Shown here: piece after piece, positions 1-5,645 of the stretch
Numbering within the stretch: position 1 is the stretch's first letter
How the letters are laid out: every line of letters starts with the position of its first letter
Assembly (NCBI GenBank): GCA_020349865.1
Contig: CP070700.1
Span: 4,462,287 to 4,467,931, forward strand
DNA length: 5,645 nucleotides
Direction of reading: 5' to 3'
Source: Desulfobacteraceae bacterium
Lineage (GTDB): Bacteria; Desulfobacterota; DSM-4660; Desulfatiglandales; Desulfatiglandaceae
Notes under the pieces: generated by a model
Databases searched by the model: none
What the model saw: only the letters and a program-made list of their open reading frames with translations
What the model was told of the DNA's origin: nothing
Made by a program: the position numbers and the translations under genes

Positions 1-1
1 C

Positions 2-3000
2 CGTTTTGAAATCTTAGATTCTCTTGAGAAATTGAAAGAAATAAACCAGACACTCGACTTAGTTATACTTACGAGGGATCTTTATGAAATCATTCTCATG
101 GAAAAATTCGCCAGCCTTTCACAAGAAATGATTTCCAAGAAGCGCCTGGACCAGTATGCTCTCTATATCCTTTGGAGGGCCTTCAATTGTCTGAAACCGG
201 ATGGTGAACTTTTTATCATTACCAACCATTTTACGCCCAAAACCAATGAAACCACAAAGCTCATCTTCACAACGACACAGGAGGAAAAAAATTTTACTCT
301 GTTCAGCCATATTTTCAGAACCAGGAAGAAGTACAGGGTAAAAAACCACTCCCTTGAGGTCAACGTCTTCGACTTCCAAAAGTATTTGAGTGGCCTTTAT
401 GTGGAACAGGAAGTCTTTGATGAATTACTTGAGGGAAAGCAATTAGAGAAGTTGACCCTGGAAGAGATAAACAGCCTGCCCTTTATGGATTTTCAACTTA
501 CCGATTGGTCCTTTCTAAGTAATCAGGAAAAAACCTGGTCCAGCCTTCTCGACATTTATTTTAAAAAGATATTTTTAAAGCCTCTGGTCCCCAAATCAGT
601 AAAAGAAGAGTGGGAGCAAAGATTTTCATTTACCGATTACGATCCAAATTACATGCTGATCTATCTTGGGCAAAAGAGGCCTTTGAAAACCACCGTATCA
701 AAGGTTGTGCAGGATGCAATAGCATCAAGACTTGTCGGCACCTCTACAGACTATTTGGCCGAATACAAGGATTCATTTGAATATCTGATCCGAACACTTT
801 GCGTGTTAGGCAAATTAAAAGAGGGCAAATACAAAGGCTTACCGCAAATCTATTTAGACCGCTTGAAACAACCCTTGGTAAACAGGAGTAGAAGATTTGC
901 TGCCATAAACCAAGTCCTCAAACTTCTAAACAAAATCAGCCGGTTAGAAAAAATAAGGGAATCCCTGAACCCTGACCGAATCGAAGGATCGAAAACCAAG
1001 GTGCTCAAGAATCTGGAAGCACTCACTTTCTTTGGATTTAAACATAGTGAGCTGCTGGAGATTGTTTATATCGTCTTAGGCCATACACCTTTGGGACGAA
1101 TCATATCTGGAAAGATGAACGAGAAGGCCCTTAAACCGGTTTCTGACTTGGCTCGGACATATGAGCCACAAGAGGCCGTTAACTTGCTTCGTTACTGCTT
1201 ATTAATGACCATGGCCGAAACGGAGGCAGCCAGAGGTTCCGAAGGGGCCCAGGAAGAACTTGCCGAGCTTTTCGATCTCTATGAGTCCACCATAAGAGTT
1301 GTCAACAACCGAGAACTCGATTGGGAAAGGCTTTTAGACGAAAAGATAACTTCTATAGGGGGGATACACAACAAGATTGTTCGTAACCTTCTCAAGATGA
1401 TGAATCACTTTGAATTCCTCGACAACTGGAACGAGCTCAGACAAAAGGGCCAAATGGAAAAAGAATCGCTGGCTGACCATGATGATAAAAAGCTGTCCAG
1501 AATAGAAAATGTTATTCAACTCGTGAATACCATAGAAAAGTTCGAAGAGATGTACCTTATGTTTGACCCTTTGCGATTACCCGCGTTCTACAGAAAGTTT
1601 CTTGACATCCAGTTTCACGGGACGGGGCATCTTTTTGAAAGAATGGAAAGCCGGAATGTATTCATCCTCCTCTGGATCACCGTAAACCTGGTGCGGGGTG
1701 AGATAATTAACTTTAACCCTATACTAAGCGATGTGGAGGCAGGGGAAATCGACGATCGGGTAAAGAAGGTCGAACTGGAGGCCGGGGCTATTAATATCAG
1801 CTACCTCGATCTTGCCATTCTTAGAGAGTTTAGCGAACAATTGTATCAGAATAGGAACTCGTTTATTTTAGGTACCGGGTTTCAGCTAAAAGTGGACCCG
1901 CAAACACTGAACCTGGAAATCGACTATATGGATATGGATAAGGATATTGAACAGCTGGAATCCTTGTCAAAAAGAATAACGGGAAGCCTTATTTCCGAGA
2001 TATCAGTCGAGGATTTGAAAACCCTGGAAAACCTGTTTTCCAATCTGGAAAGTTTTTACCAGAGCCATCGGCGACTTATTGATCAGATGGATTCTGCCCC
2101 GAAATTACCAGCGCGGCAGAGGCAATGGTTTCAAAGGACTCAAGACCTAAGGGAGTATTTGAGATCAAATTTCCTAACAGTTGCTTTCCGTCCAAAAGAC
2201 ATATACACTGATATCGACTTGCTGTACAATCACGCTCCATCTCTTCTGAGTTTTTTCCTCCCTGAATTTACGACACTTCAAGATCTGGACCTCTCTTCTC
2301 ACCTGTATCTGAAGTCACCGATAACCCAATACATAATTTCTTCTGCAAAGAAATTTCAGGCTCTTGTCAGACACCACAAAGAGGATTTCCAGAACACACA
2401 TTACTTTCACACATTGGCTCGGAGAGAGTTCGGGCCTATGGCCGCTGGCATAATCGGAGTGAGTGAATCGCAGATAGAAGATCTGGAAATGATTGTTGAG
2501 CATCTGAGTAAAAATCAACCCCTGTTTGACGCCCTTGCAAGAGCATTTATTTTCCAGGATCTTGGCAGAGTACCAAACCTCAGAAAAAAATATCAAAGTG
2601 ACATTAGTCCAACAAGTTATGCACATGCCGGCGCACTTTTTCTGGAAAAGGAAAAAATTGCAGAAAGATATCAACTCAATGACGAAGTAAAAGGTTGTCT
2701 GATTTTTCTGGTCAGACACCACAGCCTTCTTCATCATATTATCCGGGGGGAATTGTCCTTTTCAGCCTTACAGAGGGTCCTCGATTCTCAGGATAAAGAT
2801 CTCTGCGATGCCTTTTTCGTGATCTCTTTTATAATGTTGTCTGCCCTTCGGGAAGATCTGATGCTCGAGGATCTTGCCCATTGGCTATTTCGGATAAGAG
2901 CACTATGCCAGAGAGTTCTTGATGGCGAAACAACCCTCGAATCGGAACTCAATGAAATTTTTGAGGGGAAGGGAAGACTGTTCTATGCCCTTGAAAGCTA

Positions 3001-4174
3001 TCAAACGAAAGGACTACCTGAGGGAGTTACACCGGCCGATTACTTGGAAGCGCAAGAGTGGAAAAAGATTGAAAAGACTAAGTCCATTCGATCAGGTAAA
3101 ATGATCTTCGCAATGGAACGTCTTTTCAGATTGCAGGGTATCAGATACGCACAATTTGTTGACCTTGTAAACCTGATGTTAAAGGTCCCCCTGAAATTCA
3201 TATACAAAAAGCGGAAGTTTTCAAGTATTGGATACTCCACTTTTGAACGGGAAGTTTTTGAGGCCTTCCGTATTTACAATACCCTTCAAAATCTGGCAGA
3301 GGAGACGAGGCATTTTATTCTGAATCAGCTTGTTGATGATAAGGTTCGTATTTTTGGTTATGAGAAGGTAAGTGGATATCTTAGCTATGAAAACCAGATA
3401 AAACTGTTTTTGTTAGGCCTAGTGGGAACCAGGAAGTTTAAACCAAATGGCAAGCCAATCCGTATAAATTTTTTAGCTCTGAGTAAGGACATTGAAAAGC
3501 GATACGAAGTCGTCAATGATTTTCTTAATACTATCTCTATAGAAAAACTTTCTGATAACAAGTACAATCTAAAATACCTGTTCAAGGTAAAAACCGGCGT
3601 CTTTCTCAGGAAAGATGCTTTTGCGAATGTCCTTTCTGTTAATTTCAAGGACCGAGTAAATATCGCCCAAAAAATATCCTATATGGACACCATTGACAAC
3701 GTGGAGCAACTCAAAAACTATTTCCACTATGGCCTTCGCTCTCTGAGAAAGCGCCCTTTCTATACCGAAGATTACGAGCTGCAACTTGAAAAGGCCTTTG
3801 AAAAGAGGCTGACAGAGATTGTGGACATGACATTGCAACAGACAAAAAAGCAGATGGATCTCATCAGGGATTTTGAAGAACTCAGCAATTTAGTGAAGGA
3901 CCTTCTTGACCGATCCTTGGACATAGGCTTTTCCGATGAACAGAAGCATAGGCTGAACGATCTATACGAACTGCGTAAGGATGGCCTAAAGAGGGAAAAG
4001 CTTTCGGAAATCGAAAGCATTCTTGAAACAATAAGTGACTCTCAAGCATTGCAAGACTATTGGGACAGTGTGAAATGGTATTTGCAGACGAACCGCCGTT
4101 TTTTGGGAAAGGAATTTGAGACCCTTATGGCCAAGAAGTTTGATGAAGTACAGGGCATTCTTAAGACTGAATGA
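2..4174 (+). CDS. Very large multidomain protein (5' partial): methyltransferase-like N-terminal part, degenerate GlnD-type HD domain, helical C-terminus
   Basis: The frame is open from base 2 to the TGA at 4172-4174, and the first possible start (TTG at 32) has no good ribosome site, so I read the gene as cut by the window edge. Residues below count from that TTG as 1. Residues 8-63 contain LDLVI and, at 54-63, LKPDGELFII, the usual pattern of a class I SAM methyltransferase after its glycine-rich motif I, which would lie upstream; NYMLIYLGQKRP at 206-217 looks like the last strand of that fold. Residues 218-742 are mostly helical and unrecognised. Residues 743-970 resemble the HD domain of GlnD: LPEF (743-746), SHLY...SPIT (756-765), FQDLG (841-845), AHAG (864-867), LVRHH (893-897). 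Several HD metal ligands are changed, so phosphohydrolase activity is doubtful. The last 400 residues are charged helices. No signal peptide or membrane segment is visible, so it is probably cytoplasmic. The gene is certain; its role is unknown. Confidence 0.9.
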   Translation, partial: RFEILDSLEKLKEINQTLDLVILTRDLYEIILMEKFASLSQEMISKKRLDQYALYILWRAFNCLKPDGELFIITNHFTPKTNETTKLIFTTTQEEKNFTLFSHIFRTRKKYRVKNHSLEVNVFDFQKYLSGLYVEQEVFDELLEGKQLEKLTLEEINSLPFMDFQLTDWSFLSNQEKTWSSLLDIYFKKIFLKPLVPKSVKEEWEQRFSFTDYDPNYMLIYLGQKRPLKTTVSKVVQDAIASRLVGTSTDYLAEYKDSFEYLIRTLCVLGKLKEGKYKGLPQIYLDRLKQPLVNRSRRFAAINQVLKLLNKISRLEKIRESLNPDRIEGSKTKVLKNLEALTFFGFKHSELLEIVYIVLGHTPLGRIISGKMNEKALKPVSDLARTYEPQEAVNLLRYCLLMTMAETEAARGSEGAQEELAELFDLYESTIRVVNNRELDWERLLDEKITSIGGIHNKIVRNLLKMMNHFEFLDNWNELRQKGQMEKESLADHDDKKLSRIENVIQLVNTIEKFEEMYLMFDPLRLPAFYRKFLDIQFHGTGHLFERMESRNVFILLWITVNLVRGEIINFNPILSDVEAGEIDDRVKKVELEAGAINISYLDLAILREFSEQLYQNRNSFILGTGFQLKVDPQTLNLEIDYMDMDKDIEQLESLSKRITGSLISEISVEDLKTLENLFSNLESFYQSHRRLIDQMDSAPKLPARQRQWFQRTQDLREYLRSNFLTVAFRPKDIYTDIDLLYNHAPSLLSFFLPEFTTLQDLDLSSHLYLKSPITQYIISSAKKFQALVRHHKEDFQNTHYFHTLARREFGPMAAGIIGVSESQIEDLEMIVEHLSKNQPLFDALARAFIFQDLGRVPNLRKKYQSDISPTSYAHAGALFLEKEKIAERYQLNDEVKGCLIFLVRHHSLLHHIIRGELSFSALQRVLDSQDKDLCDAFFVISFIMLSALREDLMLEDLAHWLFRIRALCQRVLDGETTLESELNEIFEGKGRLFYALESYQTKGLPEGVTPADYLEAQEWKKIEKTKSIRSGKMIFAMERLFRLQGIRYAQFVDLVNLMLKVPLKFIYKKRKFSSIGYSTFEREVFEAFRIYNTLQNLAEETRHFILNQLVDDKVRIFGYEKVSGYLSYENQIKLFLLGLVGTRKFKPNGKPIRINFLALSKDIEKRYEVVNDFLNTISIEKLSDNKYNLKYLFKVKTGVFLRKDAFANVLSVNFKDRVNIAQKISYMDTIDNVEQLKNYFHYGLRSLRKRPFYTEDYELQLEKAFEKRLTEIVDMTLQQTKKQMDLIRDFEELSNLVKDLLDRSLDIGFSDEQKHRLNDLYELRKDGLKREKLSEIESILETISDSQALQDYWDSVKWYLQTNRRFLGKEFETLMAKKFDEVQGILKTE

Positions 4175-4189
4175 TCGAATATCTTTTTC

Positions 4190-4211
4190 TTCAGGGATTA
4201 TTTCAGGGATT
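4190..4211. repeat. Short tandem direct repeat, two copies of TTCAGGGATT
   Basis: TTCAGGGATT occurs at 4190-4199 and again at 4202-4211, a 12-base period with two bases between copies. It starts 16 bases after the stop codon of the large gene. Two identical decamers this close are seen directly. Whether they bind a protein or are a replication-slippage duplication cannot be told. Confidence 0.6.
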
Positions 4212-4218
4212 GAACTGA

Positions 4219-4407
4219 TGCTTCACATCTTGTTATGATTATTTACATAATACACATTGTAAAAAATCCATACGCTTGCTCACGATAGTGCAACTTATCA
4301 ATAAATTAGGGCTTCCCCCTCCGACCGAGACATTCAGACAATTTTACAACAAAAGATATTGGGATAATTACAGCTTACTGAGAATAAAGAAATATTTAGA
4401 GGCCTGA
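4219..4407 (+). other. Open stretch of 62 codons without a good start, possible gene remnant
   Basis: This frame runs from just after a TGA (4216-4218) to the TGA at 4405-4407. The translation is rich in aromatic and basic residues, for example TETFRQFYNKRYWDNYSLL, which looks more protein-like than its surroundings. There is no ATG. TTG at 4276 or GTG at 4288 would be the only starts, neither with a clear Shine-Dalgarno sequence. No family was recognised. It may be the 3' end of a decayed gene or simply chance. Confidence 0.2.
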
Positions 4408-4493
4408 GTTTCTGTTTATAAATAAATTTAAAAGTTGAAGAGCGTTCCTTTTTCCATAGCTTCTCAACAAACGCACTAGTAGTCTTGTCCCTC

Positions 4494-4649
4494 TCAAAGA
4501 TTTATCTTCTCAATAAGTTTTTTGATTCTAATATACCTCACCATGTCGATCCCACCTGACCTACCCGCTCGGTAAAAAGCCGAATCAGAGTACTTAGGAG
4601 AGTCGGAATTTTCGATAGTTGTAGGACAGCCATGGATTTCGCGAGCATC
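4494..4649 (-). other. Minus-strand open stretch of 51 codons, possible decayed gene
   Basis: On the minus strand a frame is open from a TAG (4650-4652) to a TGA (4494-4496) and reads plausibly as protein, for example YSDSAFYRAGRSGGIDMVRY. In the same frame, upstream of that TAG, a further 19 codons (TQRFDYIENTLAEIHVGVK) lie behind another TAG at 4710-4712, as in a gene broken by stop codons. An overlapping minus frame (4538-4648) begins with ATG preceded by GGAG nine bases away and encodes 36 residues starting MLAKSMAVLQLSK. Two frames looking equally good weakens the case for either. No family was recognised. Confidence 0.2.
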
Positions 4650-4797
4650 CTATTTTACTCCAACATGTATTTCCGCCAAAGTGTTCTCAATATAATCAAA
4701 TCTCTGAGTCTAATCGATTATTGGATGGATAAGAGAAAAGGCATTTAAGATTGATTGCCGCGTTTGCGCGAATGATATGCAGTTGGCTTATTTTGTT

Positions 4798-4817
4798 ATT
4801 CCCCTGAAGGCGGGAAT
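4798..4817. repeat. REP/dRS3-like inverted repeat ATTCCC-N8-GGGAAT
   Basis: The 20 bases ATTCCCCTGAAGGCGGGAAT have perfect 6-base arms around an 8-base centre. This is the layout of the dRS3 repeat of Neisseria, and it closely resembles the dispersed intergenic repeats containing ATTCCCGC...GCGGGAAT found in many proteobacteria, including the preceding TTTTGTtATT context. In one + frame it reads FVIPLKAGI, close to the familiar spurious translation VIPAKAGIQ of such repeats. Only a single, somewhat diverged half-element is present; no second copy is seen in the window. Confidence 0.55.
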
Positions 4818-4886
4818 TTAGGAGCTACCATCCGGACTTATGGCGATGTTACCGGGAAACCCAAGATGTCTGAATTATTATTGATT

Positions 4887-4901
4887 TCCTGCATTGCAGG
4901 A
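4887..4901. other. Small GC-rich hairpin followed by a short T run
   Basis: TCCTGC (4887-4892) pairs perfectly with GCAGGA (4896-4901) across a 3-base ATT loop. A TTTTT run begins at 4905, three bases after the stem. This is the general shape of a weak rho-independent terminator acting on + strand transcripts just ahead of the regulator promoter. The stem is short and the T run is offset, so termination is only a possibility. Confidence 0.3.
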
Positions 4902-4928
4902 TGATTTTTAAAAATTTCAAAAAAATGC

Positions 4929-4958
4929 TTGACATAAAAAAGACAATAGAGGTATTTA
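4929..4958 (+). promoter_or_regulatory. Probable sigma-70 promoter of the TetR-family gene
   Basis: TTGACA at 4929-4934 is a perfect -35 hexamer. The best -10 candidate is TATTTA at 4953-4958 after an 18-base spacer; it matches the consensus poorly beyond TAT. A start point would fall at about 4965, inside the palindromic operator, and leave a leader of about 75 bases. The arrangement fits a promoter that its own repressor blocks. The -35 assignment is much firmer than the -10. Confidence 0.55.
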
Positions 4959-4984
4959 TTACCTAACGACCGGTCGTTAGTTAA
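4959..4984. promoter_or_regulatory. Palindromic operator for the TetR-family repressor
   Basis: CTAACGACCGGTCGTTAG (4963-4980) is an 18-bp perfect palindrome. After one mismatched pair (4962/4981) the symmetry continues for three more pairs, giving 26 bp in total. The GACCGGTC core and size are typical of operators of TetR-family dimers. It begins at or just after the -10 box and lies 54 bases before the regulator's start codon, so a bound dimer would cover the expected transcription start. Autoregulation by the adjacent TetR protein is inferred from position, not shown. Confidence 0.75.
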
Positions 4985-5038
4985 ATCTTATTCCATCAAG
5001 CTTTACGTACATTTCACCAAAAAAAGGTTGAGTAAACA

Positions 5039-5605
5039 ATGTCCAACATGAAAGAGATCATCAAAAAGGTTTCGATTAACCTTTTTTACAAGAAAGGCTA
5101 CTTTGCTACCAGCATCAGTGACATAGCACGCGAAGCAGGCATCCAAAAATCTAGCATTTATTATCATTACTCAAATAAAGAGGAAATACTCTTCGATATT
5201 TTAAAAACTACGATGGCTGACTTAGATGAAAACCTAGAGGCGCAAATTAAAGGTGTCAAAGGGGCTGAGAAAAAGACGCGAGCGGCGATTCAAAGCCATG
5301 TCATCTTTCATATGGAGAGGCAAAAAGAGGTTCTTATCTCGGATAGTGAGCTGCGTGGATTAACTGTTGATAACTACAAAAACATTATGAAGATGAGAGA
5401 TGACTATGAGAGGAAATTCCAATCTCTGATCAAGGAAGGAATAGAAAAAGGCATTTTTGCGGATACAGACTTCAAGGTCGCTTCTTATGGAATAATTACA
5501 ATGTGTACAGCGGTTTCCATATGGTTCCATCAATCTGGTCGACTTTCAAAAGAGGAGGTCGCCAAGATTTATACAGATTTTATTCTCACCGGACTGAAAG
5601 GCTAG
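5039..5605 (+). CDS. TetR/AcrR-family transcriptional repressor
   Basis: This 188-residue protein has the normal TetR length. Its N-terminal helix-turn-helix is classic: FYKKGYFATSISDIAREAG (16-34) followed by IQKSSIYYHYSNKEEIL (35-51), with the family-typical YYHYxNKEE recognition-helix end. The C-terminal ligand-binding part contains MRDDYE (119-124) and an IWFHQSGRLSKEE segment (161-173), a pattern like that of TetR regulators of fatty-acid or acyl-CoA breakdown such as KstR2 and FadR. An acyl-CoA-type ligand is therefore a reasonable but unproven guess. I chose ATG 5039 because AAGG/GGTTGAG (5024-5032) is placed well for it; the ATG at 5048 would be too far. The palindrome upstream is its likely operator, and a strong ribosome site after its stop suggests that it leads an operon continuing past the window. 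Confidence 0.95.
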   Translation: MSNMKEIIKKVSINLFYKKGYFATSISDIAREAGIQKSSIYYHYSNKEEILFDILKTTMADLDENLEAQIKGVKGAEKKTRAAIQSHVIFHMERQKEVLISDSELRGLTVDNYKNIMKMRDDYERKFQSLIKEGIEKGIFADTDFKVASYGIITMCTAVSIWFHQSGRLSKEEVAKIYTDFILTGLKG

Positions 5606-5632
5606 GACATTTGATCATAAGTCAGGTCTTTT

Positions 5633-5637
5633 AGGAG
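5633..5637 (+). promoter_or_regulatory. Shine-Dalgarno sequence of a gene starting beyond the window
   Basis: AGGAG at 5633-5637, within AGGAGAGAAAGGA that ends the window, is a strong purine-rich ribosome site. It lies 28 bases after the regulator's TAG, with no terminator-like hairpin recognised between. A start codon is expected within a few bases to the right of base 5645, so the next gene is probably co-transcribed with the repressor. Confidence 0.55.
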
Positions 5638-5645
5638 AGAAAGGA

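Larger units (their letters stand above)
4175..4928. other. Long intergenic region with repeats and possible gene remnants, no supported gene
   Basis: Stops are frequent in all frames and no open frame reaches about 65 codons. No RNA gene was recognised and no clear factor-independent terminator follows the large gene: the T-rich run at about 4183-4188 is preceded only by a weak 5-bp stem (CATTC 4156-4160 with GAATG 4169-4173). An AT-rich 7-bp stem with one G-U pair (4231-4237 with 4246-4252) has no following T tract. The stretch holds a tandem decamer, a dRS3-like inverted repeat, a small hairpin and short open stretches, listed separately. The mix looks like an area where older genes or mobile DNA have decayed, which is an inference. 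Confidence 0.6.

Noticed and set aside
32..34. TTG at 32 as the true start of the large gene
   Set aside because: The frame is open to the left edge, no good ribosome site precedes the TTG, and the methyltransferase-like part would lack its first half.
2213..2224. TDIDLL at residues 728-733 as a GlnD nucleotidyltransferase active-site motif
   Set aside because: The required upstream GG-x-GR element is absent and the spacing to the HD-like part is far too short; it sits just before the LPEF motif instead.
2315..2737. 140-codon open frame on the minus strand within the large gene
   Set aside because: It lies antisense to a well-supported domain, has a Cys/Phe-rich composition typical of a shadow frame, and shows no family motif.
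3772..4020. Serine-rich minus-strand open frame opposite the C-terminal helices
   Set aside because: The serine/leucine-rich reading is what the antisense of lysine/glutamate-rich helical coding sequence gives; it has no supporting signal.
4569..4583. TCGG-(7)-CCGA stem as a terminator or RNA element
   Set aside because: Only four firm base pairs and no T tract; such stems are expected by chance.
4776..4904. Plus-strand open stretch reading through the dRS3-like repeat and hairpin (contains GATIRTYGDVTGKPKMSELL)
   Set aside because: It has no start codon with a ribosome site, contains repeat DNA and overlaps a hairpin; it is most likely chance.

Overview
The window has two supported protein genes on the + strand, separated by about 860 bases with no convincing gene. 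Base composition is moderately AT-rich. The content (a very large orphan protein, a TetR regulator resembling those of acyl-CoA metabolism, and a decayed REP/dRS3-like repeat) would suit an environmental Gram-negative such as a Desulfobacterota member. That placement is a guess from style, not from a marker gene.

Region 1 (2-4174) is one uninterrupted reading frame of 1390 codons that is already open at the left edge, so its N-terminus lies outside the window. The first ~217 visible residues read like the back half of a class I SAM-dependent methyltransferase. A long helical stretch of no recognised family follows. Around residues 743-970 there is a segment that can be matched motif by motif to the HD domain of GlnD (the PII uridylyltransferase/uridylyl-removing enzyme), but with several metal-binding positions replaced (His to Ile, His to Gln, Asp to Met). 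About 400 further residues, rich in charged helices, end the protein. It appears to be a multidomain protein with a probably inactive, GlnD-like HD fold. Its function is unknown.

Region 2 (4175-4928) is intergenic. It holds a short tandem repeat, a REP/dRS3-like inverted repeat (ATTCCC-N8-GGGAAT), a small GC-rich hairpin and a few short open stretches on both strands that may be remnants of decayed genes. None is a safe gene call.

Region 3 (4929-5645) is a compact regulatory unit. A consensus -35 box is followed by a weak -10 and an 18-bp perfect palindrome (26 bp with one mismatched pair), then a TetR/AcrR-family repressor gene. A strong Shine-Dalgarno sequence lies in the last bases of the window, so another gene probably starts just past the right edge. 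The palindrome sits where the transcription start is expected, which suggests that the repressor controls itself and the genes after it. Nothing visible links this unit functionally to the large upstream gene.
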